The notes beneath the pieces were generated by a model. It did no database searches and was not told where the DNA came from. It was given only the letters and a program-made list of their open reading frames with translations. The position numbers and the translations under genes were made by a program. DNA of 64,000 nt from Oleidesulfovibrio alaskensis DSM 16109. GTDB taxonomy: Bacteria; Desulfobacterota; Desulfovibrionia; Desulfovibrionales; Desulfovibrionaceae. Where the stretch lies: contig NZ_AXWQ01000005.1 of assembly GCF_000482745.1 (NCBI RefSeq), positions 248,001 to 312,000 of the forward strand, read 5' to 3'. Below, piece after piece: positions 53,208-60,812 of the stretch (position 1 is the stretch's first letter; the number at the start of each line of letters is the position of its first letter).

Positions 53208-53693
53208 ATGTTTTCTGAACATCTGAAAGACATTGCGGTATCGCTGGGCAACACCCTGACGGAACGCCGCATGACGCTGTGCACCGCGGAATCCTGCACC
53301 GGAGGGCTTGCAGGAGCCGTCCTTACCGCCGTGGCGGGCAGTTCGCGCTGGTTCAGAGGCGGTGTCATAGCGTATGCCAACGACGTGAAACAGCATATTC
53401 TGGGAGTAGACGCGGCAGTGCTGCAGCAGCACGGGGCCGTCAGCGCACAGGTTGTGGAATCCATGGCCGCGGGTGCGTGCCGCCTGCTGCAATGTACTGC
53501 AGGCATCGCCGTTTCCGGCATTGCCGGCCCTGACGGGGGCACCCCGCAGAAACCGGTGGGCACAGTATGGATAGGCTGGCACTGTCAGCAAAAAACAACA
53601 AGCCGCGTATTTCTGTTTTCCGGCAACCGCGACGCGGTAAGGCTGCAGACAGTGGAACAAGGCCTTCTGGGGCTTATGGAAATGCTGAAATGA
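53208..53693 (+). CDS. pncC: Nicotinamide-nucleotide amidase (CinA C-terminal type)
   Basis: Deamidates NMN to NaMN in pyridine nucleotide recycling. 161 residues, stand-alone CinA-C domain with catalytic Ser block AESCTGGLAGAVLT, GGVIAYANDVK and GIAGPDGGTPQKPVGTVWIG. The start has AAGGAG 5 bases upstream; the N-terminal extension of the open frame is unsupported. Confidence 0.93.
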   Translation: MFSEHLKDIAVSLGNTLTERRMTLCTAESCTGGLAGAVLTAVAGSSRWFRGGVIAYANDVKQHILGVDAAVLQQHGAVSAQVVESMAAGACRLLQCTAGIAVSGIAGPDGGTPQKPVGTVWIGWHCQQKTTSRVFLFSGNRDAVRLQTVEQGLLGLMEMLK

Positions 53694-53716
53694 CCGCACC
53701 GGAAATAACAGAAAAA

Positions 53717-53746
53717 TGTCCGGCTGTATCTTTACACAACCGGACA
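53717..53746. terminator. Hairpin between pncC and the methyltransferase gene
   Basis: 11-bp stem TGTCCGGCTGT with ACAACCGGACA and one mismatch, between convergent genes; no long T run. Confidence 0.5.
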
Positions 53747-53810
53747 CCGTAAACCGTTCTTCAGCCGTGGCTCATGCGATGCGGCTCCGCCTGCCGCACC
53801 GGAGCGCCGC

Positions 53811-54614
53811 TCATTGGCGCAAAGCAAGAGACGCGAACTGACTGCATGTGAACAGCAGCTTCCAGCGTTCGTGTTCCGGCACGGCCAGCGTGTCGGGAAA
53901 GGTCTGCTGCTGCAGGACAGGCGGCGGAGCCTCATGTCTGTTGATAAACTCCTGCCGTGTTTCAGCAAAACCGTAACCTTTCAGCTTTAAGGCATAGGTC
54001 AGCGGATTTTCCCGCACCGGCAAAGGCAAAGCTTTATCACCAGCAGGCAGATCAGTACGGGCAAGAAGACTTTCCACCGCTGCAGCGTACTGCCCGCCCA
54101 GCACCAGATGATTCTGAAAAAACTGAAGGGTGTACCTGTTCAGCGAAAAAAAATCGAACAGCATATTGGAATGGGAAACAGCCAGAAAGCCGCCACGCTT
54201 TACAATCCGCCGGAGCTGCGAATAAAATTCATGCTCTTCTTCCGGCGTAAAATAAGCAATGACGTTGAACGCCAGCACTCCGTCCAGAGAATCTGAAGGA
54301 ATTTCTGCCAGATACTCAACTCCGGCAGCCTTCAGATTCTGCCCGGGCAGCGGCATGGCGCTCTCAATCAGGCGTCTGCGCACCTGATCAATCATTTTTT
54401 CTTCTTTGTCACATGCCAGTACTTCGGCGCCCGCCTCTATCAATAACGGCAAAAACGCGCCTTCACCACACCCGAAATCAAGAATCCGCATGCCCTGCCG
54501 CAACTCAGGCAGCAAGGAAACCAGCACCTTCATCCTGTGCTGATGGTAGGGGTTGGTCATTTCTTCGGTATAACCGGCCGTCCTCTCACTCCAATCTACA
54601 TTTCTGCTGTTCAT
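53811..54614 (-). CDS. Class I SAM-dependent methyltransferase
   Basis: 267 residues. SAM-binding motif I is ILDFGCGEGAFLPLL, with the acidic motif II in LACDKEE and DGVLAFNVIAYF as motif IV. The C-terminal 90 residues (VLGGQYAAAVESLLAR to ASLALRQ) are outside the core and may select the substrate. Start ATG at 54614 has a weak AAAGGG site. Target (small molecule, sugar or protein) is unknown. Confidence 0.83.
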   Translation of the reverse strand: MNSRNVDWSERTAGYTEEMTNPYHQHRMKVLVSLLPELRQGMRILDFGCGEGAFLPLLIEAGAEVLACDKEEKMIDQVRRRLIESAMPLPGQNLKAAGVEYLAEIPSDSLDGVLAFNVIAYFTPEEEHEFYSQLRRIVKRGGFLAVSHSNMLFDFFSLNRYTLQFFQNHLVLGGQYAAAVESLLARTDLPAGDKALPLPVRENPLTYALKLKGYGFAETRQEFINRHEAPPPVLQQQTFPDTLAVPEHERWKLLFTCSQFASLALRQ

Positions 54615-54766
54615 TGCGCTTGGCCCTTTCACTTCAGCTGTCCGGCGGCAGGGCGACCGGAACTGTGTACATGCCGCATGACCGGAAACCGGCCCGCAGA
54701 CGGCGGCAAGCTGCCACAAACCTTACGCCGCGGGCCATTCCGGCATCACAGAAGCTCAGCTTTCAA

Positions 54767-55252
54767 TCAGGCGGAATAATCTCCGCGATTGATTTTAAAG
54801 CGTTCCGTGACGGTCATCACTTCCAGTTCGTCCACTATGCGGCCCATACCGGGATGGCGTTCTGCCAGATCGGGTACGGCATCACGGATGCGGGCAACCT
54901 CTTCGCCGATACCCTCCAGTGTGCTGTAAGCAGAGCGCAGATCGGCGTTTCCGCCTTCTCCTGCGATCATGCGGGAATAATTTTCCCAGTCGTCCAGCAC
55001 CCCGCCCAGCGTGTCCGCCACGCCGGAAAGCGGTACAGCCCCCTCTGTCTGACCGGTCTGCTGCACCATAAGCAACGGATTGACCGATCCCGCTCCGGGG
55101 GGCGGCAGAACAGATTGCGCTGCAGCGCCCTGTGCCCCGCCCTGCAACTGGCCCGCAAGCAGCGAATCAAAACCGGCAGCCGCGCCGCGCGGCTTCTTTC
55201 TGGCTTCTTCCTGCTGCTGCAATGCCTGCAGTTGTTCATTTGTTATTTTCAT
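54767..55252 (-). CDS. Hypothetical soluble protein
   Basis: 161 residues without signal or membrane segment. The N-terminal half is Gln/Ala/Gly rich (QLQALQQQEEARK, then a low-complexity GAQGAAAQ region); the C-terminal half is predicted helical (RSAYSTLEGIGEEVARIRDAVPDL, GRIVDELEVMTVTERF). Start ATG at 55252 with AGGGGCAGG upstream. I do not recognise a family. Its upstream region is divergent to usp. Confidence 0.68.
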   Translation of the reverse strand: MKITNEQLQALQQQEEARKKPRGAAAGFDSLLAGQLQGGAQGAAAQSVLPPPGAGSVNPLLMVQQTGQTEGAVPLSGVADTLGGVLDDWENYSRMIAGEGGNADLRSAYSTLEGIGEEVARIRDAVPDLAERHPGMGRIVDELEVMTVTERFKINRGDYSA

Positions 55253-55327
55253 AGCCTGCCCCTGCTGTTAGGGTTTTGACCGGAATGTAGCAATAAGTCT
55301 GCCAACAGGCAGTACAAATATAAGCAC

Positions 55328-55353
55328 TTGTTATTATGATAATTTTATAACAA
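55328..55353. promoter_or_regulatory. AT-rich inverted repeat in the usp divergent region
   Basis: TTGTTAT and its perfect complement ATAACAA flank a 12-base AT spacer. The element stands out in base composition and lies between divergent genes, so it may be a regulator site. It does not match FNR, Fur or Rex consensus well. Confidence 0.4.
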
Positions 55354-55423
55354 CAACGGGAAAAAAATACCAGCACTGCCTGCTTCTGCGGAAATTGTTA
55401 CGGCAGAATTTACGTCATGTCTA

Positions 55424-55452
55424 TTGCACCCGCGCCACGAACCCGTTATATT
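55424..55452 (+). promoter_or_regulatory. Candidate sigma-70 promoter of usp
   Basis: TTGCAC, 17-base spacer, TATATT. The -10 box is strong and the -35 box weak. The start codon lies about 60 bases downstream. Confidence 0.55.
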
Positions 55453-55515
55453 ATAAGAAAGAATAATATCCGCGCGTTAAAGCTCGCGGTTTAAACAAGT
55501 ACCAAGGAGGCCCCT

Positions 55516-55965
55516 ATGCCCGCCATCAACAAGATACTCTGCGCAGTTGACTTTTCCAGCCACAGCAAGGATGTGGCCGAACATGCACGCCTGTTTGCCA
55601 AGTCTCTGGGAGCAGAAGTCATTGTTGTCTATGCCGCTCCTTCCCTCAGCCAGTATGTGGGCTTTCATGTGCCCACGGCTTCCATTGAAACACTGGTCGG
55701 TGAAATTGTAACCGGCGCGGAAAAAACCATGGAAGCTTTTGTGTCTGAAAACTTTGCCGATATCAATGCATCGGGACGCGTTGTCACCGGTTATGCGGCA
55801 GAAGAAATACTGGACGTGGCCGAAGCCGAAAAGGTGGACATGATCATCATGGGCACCCACGGACGCAAGGGCATCGACCGCATTCTGTTCGGTTCTGTGG
55901 CTGAAAAGGTGGTAAAGAGCGCCAGCATGCCTGTGCTCACCATCCGGCCCGAAATCGAAGACTAG
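55516..55965 (+). CDS. Universal stress protein UspA-type
   Basis: 149 residues with an alpha/beta USP fold. The opening ILCAVDFSSHSKDVAEHA and the ATP-binding pattern G-x2-G-x9-G(S/T) in MGTHGRKGIDRILFGS place it in the nucleotide-binding UspFG group. Start ATG at 55516 with CAAGGAGG upstream. It is monocistronic with its own promoter and terminator. Confidence 0.92.
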   Translation: MPAINKILCAVDFSSHSKDVAEHARLFAKSLGAEVIVVYAAPSLSQYVGFHVPTASIETLVGEIVTGAEKTMEAFVSENFADINASGRVVTGYAAEEILDVAEAEKVDMIIMGTHGRKGIDRILFGSVAEKVVKSASMPVLTIRPEIED

Positions 55966-56009
55966 CAGCAGCGGACGCCTTGCCCTGACGCAAAAGGTGG
56001 ATTATCCAG

Positions 56010-56041
56010 AGGGGCGGTTCTCACGAACCGTCCCTTTTTTT
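56010..56041 (+). terminator. Rho-independent terminator of usp
   Basis: 11-bp stem AGGGGCGGTTC/GAACCGTCCCT with loop TCAC and about seven T. One G-T pair is present. Confidence 0.92.
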
Positions 56042-56074
56042 GCTACAGTTCCATACCTGCAAAGGAGCACCCCC

Positions 56075-57226
56075 ATGACTGAACCCGCAAAGCGGGAAGA
56101 TTCCGGGCTGCCTGAGGCCGTTACAGCCATACGGCCAGAGGTGGCGGCATTCAAACCATACGCGCCCGGCCTTTCCATTGATGAAATCAAGGAACGCTAC
56201 GGACTTTCCCAGGTCGTGAAAATGGCCAGCAACGAAAATCCGCTGGGCACCTCGCCGCTGGTTCAGCAGACACTGCGTACCCATGCAGACCTTGCCTTCC
56301 GGTATGTCCAGTCCGGCAATCCCCGGCTGGTCAGCGCCATTGCCCGGTCTTTCGGCGTTGCTGCCGAAAGCGTGGTCACCGGCAACGGCTCTGACGAGGT
56401 GATAGACCTTATCATTCGGGTCAAGGCCCGCCCCGGAAAGCACAACATTGTCGCATTCAATCCCTGCTTCAGCATGTACGAGCTGCAGACGCGCTTCTGC
56501 GGTGTAGAGTTCCGGCAGGTACCGCTGCGTGCCGACTTCAGTTTCGACTACGACGCTTTTGTCGGCGCCGCTGATGCCGACACGGCCGTCGCATTCATCA
56601 CCACGCCCGACAACCCGTCCGGCTACTGCCCCCCGGTCGAAGAAATAATCGATCTTGCGCGGCGTCTTCCTTCATCATGTCTGCTGGTAGTGGACGAAGC
56701 CTACATGGATTTTGCCGATGACCCTGCCGCCCACTCTGTTCTGCCGCACCTGACAGAATTTCCCAATGTGGCAGTGCTGCGTACTTTTTCAAAAAGTTAC
56801 GGGCTGGCCGGTCTGCGTCTGGGTTTCGGCGTTATGCATCCCGCCCTTGCTGACTATGTAAAAAGGGTGCGGCTGCCTTTCAGCATCAACATACTGGCAG
56901 AGTACGCAGGCATAGCGGCACTGCAGGACACCACATTCCACGCGCAGACCCTGCGTGTAACCCGCGAAGGCAGAACCTATCTGACCGGCGCGCTGACCGG
57001 GGCCGGATGCACGGTGTACCCTTCCGCAGCCAACTTCATCATGTTCGCGCTGCCGGAAAACTGCCCGCATGATGCGCGCGCGGTATTCGAGGCACTGCTG
57101 CGCCGCGGTATCATCATACGTCCGCTAAGCAGCTACAACCTGCCGCAGTGTCTGCGGGTCAGCATAGGCAACAGGCACGAAAACGAGCTGTTCATAGCTC
57201 AGTTCAAGGAGCTTCTCCGTGGCTGA
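56075..57226 (+). CDS. hisC: Histidinol-phosphate aminotransferase
   Basis: PLP-dependent transaminase of histidine synthesis, 383 residues. VKMASNENPLG starts the domain; the PLP-Lys lies in FSKSYGLAGLRLGFGV, and VVDEAYMDF and RVSIGNRHENE close the site. ATG with AAGGAG upstream. Its stop overlaps the cmk GTG start by 8 bases, so hisC and cmk form a unit. It is separated from hisB/hisA by about 9 kb. Confidence 0.95.
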   Translation: MTEPAKREDSGLPEAVTAIRPEVAAFKPYAPGLSIDEIKERYGLSQVVKMASNENPLGTSPLVQQTLRTHADLAFRYVQSGNPRLVSAIARSFGVAAESVVTGNGSDEVIDLIIRVKARPGKHNIVAFNPCFSMYELQTRFCGVEFRQVPLRADFSFDYDAFVGAADADTAVAFITTPDNPSGYCPPVEEIIDLARRLPSSCLLVVDEAYMDFADDPAAHSVLPHLTEFPNVAVLRTFSKSYGLAGLRLGFGVMHPALADYVKRVRLPFSINILAEYAGIAALQDTTFHAQTLRVTREGRTYLTGALTGAGCTVYPSAANFIMFALPENCPHDARAVFEALLRRGIIIRPLSSYNLPQCLRVSIGNRHENELFIAQFKELLRG

Positions 57227-57878
57227 ACACATCATTGTCACACTGGACGGCCCCGCCGGAGTGGGTAAAACCACGCTGGCCCGCAATATAGCCGAAGAGC
57301 TGGGCATAGCGTATATGGATACCGGAGCCATGTTCCGCAGTATAGGCTGGAAACTGGGCAATATGGTGGAATCAGTGCCACCTGCCGAAATAGAAAAGAA
57401 ACTTGCCGGATTCCGCTTTTCATTATCCGGAGCCGGGGCTGCCACGCAGCTTTCGCTCAACGGCACACCCGTGGGGGATGAAATCCGCACCGAAGAAGTT
57501 GCCCTGCTGGCCTCTGCCGTGGCAACGCTGCCAGTGGTCCGCACCTTTCTGAAAAAAACCCAGCAGAAACTCGGCAGTGAAGTTTCTCTGGTGGCGGAAG
57601 GACGCGACATGGGAACCGTCATCTTTCCCGCAGCCAGATACAAATTTTTTCTGGATGCCACGCCCGAAGAACGGGCACGCCGCCGGTACGAGCAGCTCAC
57701 GGCTGCCGGTGAGACACCGGACCTGAAGGCCCTGACGGATCAGATACGCAAACGCGACCATCAGGACCGCAGCCGGGTGGTCGCACCGCTGCGCCCCGCA
57801 GACGACGCCATAATTATTGATACAACCGAACTGGATGTGCAGGGAGTTTTTGCAGCCATAATGAGCAAACTCAAATAA
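57219..57878 (+). CDS. cmk: Cytidylate kinase
   Basis: Phosphorylates CMP and dCMP. 219 residues. P-loop DGPAGVGKTTLAR, YMDTGAMFRSIG for nucleoside binding, and AEGRDMGTVIFP (NMP site), then the Arg-rich LID region (RKRDHQDRSR). The start is GTG at 57219 with AAGGAG 8 bases upstream and overlaps hisC. A terminator follows. Confidence 0.96.
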   Translation: MAEHIIVTLDGPAGVGKTTLARNIAEELGIAYMDTGAMFRSIGWKLGNMVESVPPAEIEKKLAGFRFSLSGAGAATQLSLNGTPVGDEIRTEEVALLASAVATLPVVRTFLKKTQQKLGSEVSLVAEGRDMGTVIFPAARYKFFLDATPEERARRRYEQLTAAGETPDLKALTDQIRKRDHQDRSRVVAPLRPADDAIIIDTTELDVQGVFAAIMSKLK

Positions 57879-57903
57879 CCGGACGCACATTTTCTGTATG
57901 CCG

Positions 57904-57930
57904 AAACGCCTGCATCAGCAGGCGTTTTTG
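57904..57930 (+). terminator. Rho-independent terminator of hisC-cmk
   Basis: 10-bp stem AAACGCCTGC/GCAGGCGTTT with loop ATCA, continuing into TT and G. Confidence 0.88.
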
Positions 57931-58026
57931 CTTTCAGCCTATGTTAATACCGGTTATCTGTTGACAGGATATTGCACTCCGGATAAACATACAATTAAGA
58001 ATGTATAACTACCGGAGGCACTCACC

Positions 58027-58440
58027 ATGGCCGCAAGACAGCCTGTCATCCTTGCAGCGGATAACCTTGACCAGCTGCTTACTGATACCTGCAGGCAGAT
58101 CAACGAAACCGCGCGCCGTTGCCCCGCAGAAAGCACACCGCCTGTTCCGCGGGGTTTTGCGATATTTTCCTTCATCATGCCCGCCGCCATCATCGGCGTA
58201 ACGGCTGCCGTGCTGTATGGCACGGCACCTTTGCTGCTCGCCGTATCCGGCGTGGCGGCCTTTCTCATCATGATGTGCAAACCCTGTCACAAGGGATTGC
58301 GCCCGGCCGCTGCCCGTGCATCGGCCGCCATACAAAACATGCTGAATGCGGACCACAAGCCATACGGCTGGCATCCCGCCGCTCCGGCGCTGTGCCCCGT
58401 GCGCTGCACCCAGCGCATCGGACGCAAATTCAGGTCATAA
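58027..58440 (+). CDS. Small hypothetical membrane protein
   Basis: 137 residues. Two hydrophobic helices lie at about 47-66 and 66-84 with a short turn, flanked by a Cys-containing N-terminal part and the basic C-terminal tail with CPVRCTQRIGRKFRS. ATG has CGGAGG upstream. TTGACA (57961) lies upstream of a weak -10 TAAACA, giving a possible promoter. I do not recognise a family. Confidence 0.65.
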   Translation: MAARQPVILAADNLDQLLTDTCRQINETARRCPAESTPPVPRGFAIFSFIMPAAIIGVTAAVLYGTAPLLLAVSGVAAFLIMMCKPCHKGLRPAAARASAAIQNMLNADHKPYGWHPAAPALCPVRCTQRIGRKFRS

Positions 58441-58514
58441 CGGCGTCCCCCAGACTCCAGCCGTTTGACATACTGCCCTCTCCCTCCCTTCACAGGGCAG
58501 CACGCTCCTCGTAC

Positions 58515-58550
58515 GGCCGGTCCCGCCCCAGCGGGACCGGCCTGCATTTT
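58515..58550 (+). terminator. Rho-independent terminator of the small membrane protein gene
   Basis: 12-bp stem GGCCGGTCCCGC/GCGGGACCGGCC, loop CCCA, then TGCATTTT. Confidence 0.8.
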
Positions 58551-58566
58551 TACCGGACACAACAAA

Positions 58567-58584
58567 GCCCGCTTTGCAGCGGGC
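58567..58584 (-). terminator. Short terminator of uraA
   Basis: 6-bp stem GCCCGC/GCGGGC with a 6-base loop; the minus strand continues with TTTG. It ends 20 bases past the uraA stop. Confidence 0.6.
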
Positions 58585-58603
58585 CTCATTGTTAATCTGC
58601 TTT

Positions 58604-59851
58604 CTAGCGTTTCCTGCGGGCAGGCTTGGGCAATATCATATTAAGCACTACACCGGTGATACCGGCCAGTCCTATACCTTTTATGGAAAACTCACCGGCA
58701 TGAAAGGCCATGCCGCCTATGCCGAAAACCAGTATGACAGAAATAATGGCAAGGTTGCGCGGCTCCATGAGATCCTGCTGAGCACGCACCAGCGAATTGA
58801 CCCCCACAACAACAATGGCGCCGAAAAGCAGAATCATGATACCGCCCATGACCGGCGTGGGTATGGTCTGCAGCAGCGCGCCGAGCTTGCCCACAAAGGC
58901 CAGCAGAATGGCGGTTATGGCAGCCCATGTCATGATACCGGGGTTGAACGAGCGGGTCAGCGCCACAGCTCCGGTCACTTCGGAATAGGTGGTGTTGGGA
59001 GGACCGCCCAGCAGAGAGGCAAACATGGTGGCAATGCCGTCACCAATCATGGTGCGGTGCACGCCGGGTTTATCTATGTAGTTTTTACCGGTCACCGAAC
59101 TGATGGCCAGCACGTCTCCCACATGCTCGATGGCGGGGGCAATGGCCACGGGCACGATGAAGATGATGGCCTCGATATTAAACTCGGGTGCCACAAAGCT
59201 GGGCACGGCCAGCCACGGGGCTTCTATGACCCGGGTAAAGTCCACCATACCGTAAGCCAGCGCCGCCGTGTATCCGGCAGCAATACCACAGATGATAGGA
59301 ATAAGACGGATGACACCGCGGCCGAACATGGAAGCGCCGATGGTGGCAACAAGCGAAATCATGGAAACAACCAGCGCATCATTGCGCGCAAAAAGCTCCG
59401 CCGAACCGTCACCTGTTTTTCCCAGCGCCATGAACACCGCTGCAGGTGCCAGCACCAGCCCGATAACCATGATGACGGGACCGGTGACAATGGTGGGCAG
59501 CACTTTGTCCAGAATCTGCGTACCCTGAATTTTAATCATCGTGCCCAGCAGCACATACAGCAGCCCCGCCGCAACAAGTCCGCCCATGGTTGCAGGTATA
59601 CCCCAGGTGGCTACCCCGTGAATGATGGGGGCGATGAATGCAAACGAAGATGCAAGGAAAATAGGCACCTGCCGTTTGGTAATCAGCTGAAAGACCAGCG
59701 TGCCCGCTCCGGCGGTGAACAGCGCCACGTTAGGGTCAAGCCCCGTAAGCAAGGGCACAAGCACCAGCGCGCCGAAGGCCACAAACAGCATCTGCGCACC
59801 TATCAGACTGTCTTTAAGCCTGAAAGAATATTCGGTCGATTCGCTCACCAC
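58604..59851 (-). CDS. uraA: Uracil permease (NCS2 family)
   Basis: Inner-membrane nucleobase:proton symporter of 415 residues with about 14 helices. The NCS2 signature is PNTTYSEVTGAVALTR, with the substrate-binding acidic residue in AIEHVGDVLAI. Being downstream of upp identifies uracil as the likely substrate. The start is one of two adjacent GTG codons (59851 or 59848) after GGAGGGA; the second has better spacing. A terminator-like hairpin lies between upp and uraA. Confidence 0.94.
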   Translation of the reverse strand: MVSESTEYSFRLKDSLIGAQMLFVAFGALVLVPLLTGLDPNVALFTAGAGTLVFQLITKRQVPIFLASSFAFIAPIIHGVATWGIPATMGGLVAAGLLYVLLGTMIKIQGTQILDKVLPTIVTGPVIMVIGLVLAPAAVFMALGKTGDGSAELFARNDALVVSMISLVATIGASMFGRGVIRLIPIICGIAAGYTAALAYGMVDFTRVIEAPWLAVPSFVAPEFNIEAIIFIVPVAIAPAIEHVGDVLAISSVTGKNYIDKPGVHRTMIGDGIATMFASLLGGPPNTTYSEVTGAVALTRSFNPGIMTWAAITAILLAFVGKLGALLQTIPTPVMGGIMILLFGAIVVVGVNSLVRAQQDLMEPRNLAIISVILVFGIGGMAFHAGEFSIKGIGLAGITGVVLNMILPKPARRKR

Positions 59852-59943
59852 ACTCCCTCCGTGTAAACCCAGATAATCCGTTACTCACAGCAAGGGCGGC
59901 CCTTTTTCGCAAAGCGCCACCCTCATATTCCAGCCCTTGGCCC

Positions 59944-59999
59944 AAAAAAAGAGCATTTCTGCAACGGGTGGGCTTTCACCGCCGCTGCAAAAATGCTCT
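59944..59999 (-). terminator. Hairpin with T run between upp and uraA
   Basis: Arms AGAGCATTTTTGCAG and CTGCAGAAATGCTCT-like complement pair over about 16 bases with a GC-rich top, and seven T follow on the minus strand. It would terminate or attenuate transcription before uraA. Confidence 0.7.
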
Positions 60000-60022
60000 G
60001 TCGCGTTCAGACGCGCAGATAC

Positions 60023-60649
60023 CTATTTGGTACCGAAAATCTTGTCACCGGCATCTCCGAGACCAGGCAGGATATAACCGTTCTCATTCAGGCAGTCATC
60101 CACTGCGGCCACATAGATGTCCACGTCGGGGTGAGCATCCTGCACACGCTTGATGCCTTCCGGTGCAGCCACCAGAAAAAGCCCGCGGATCTGTTTGCAG
60201 CCTGCTTTTTTCAGCAGGTCGATGGTTGCCACCAGCGTACCGCCGGTAGCAAGCATGGGATCGATGATGATAGCCTGACGCTCTTCGATATTATTGGCGA
60301 GCTTGGTATAGTACGTCACCGGTTCAAGGGTTTCTTCGTTGCGGAACATGCCCACAACGCTGACCTTTGCGCCGGGAATCATATCAAGCAGCCCGTCCAG
60401 CATACCCAGTCCGGCACGCAGGATGGGAACAACGGTAATTTTTTTACCCTTGATCTGCTCGACTTCCACAGGGCCGGCCCAGCCTTCAACCTGTGTCTTT
60501 TCCGTTTCAAGGTCCTTGGTTGCTTCATATGTAAGCAACCGGCACACTTCGTTGGAAAGTGCGCGAAACTCGGCCACCGGCACATCGCTCTGGCGCAGCC
60601 TGCCCAGTTTATGTTTGACCAGCGGGTGGTCCACCGCGTAAACAGCCAC
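60023..60649 (-). CDS. upp: Uracil phosphoribosyltransferase
   Basis: Converts uracil plus PRPP into UMP. 208 residues. The PRPP loop is AIIIDPMLATGGTLVA, with VPILRAGLGMLDGLLD and GKKITVV typical of Upp, and the C-terminal ILPGLGDAGDKIFGT uracil-binding segment. Start GTG at 60649 with AAGGAGA upstream; it is first in the upp-uraA unit. Confidence 0.97.
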   Translation of the reverse strand: MAVYAVDHPLVKHKLGRLRQSDVPVAEFRALSNEVCRLLTYEATKDLETEKTQVEGWAGPVEVEQIKGKKITVVPILRAGLGMLDGLLDMIPGAKVSVVGMFRNEETLEPVTYYTKLANNIEERQAIIIDPMLATGGTLVATIDLLKKAGCKQIRGLFLVAAPEGIKRVQDAHPDVDIYVAAVDDCLNENGYILPGLGDAGDKIFGTK

Positions 60650-60812
60650 TCTCGGTCTCCTTAAAGAGATTGCGTTGGTTCAGATGTTCGCATTTAAACT
60701 TTATCCGGATATGTGTAGTATGGTGAAAGATTTTCGTCAAGGACAACATGAAAAATTGACACAACACACTGAAAATAAAAGCACTTCTTCCGGAAAACCC
60801 CTGCTTGACTGC

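Noticed and set aside
58574..59866. Long plus-strand open frame over uraA
   Set aside because: The minus strand encodes a complete NCS2 permease; the plus translation is full of His/Gln/Arg and has no motif.
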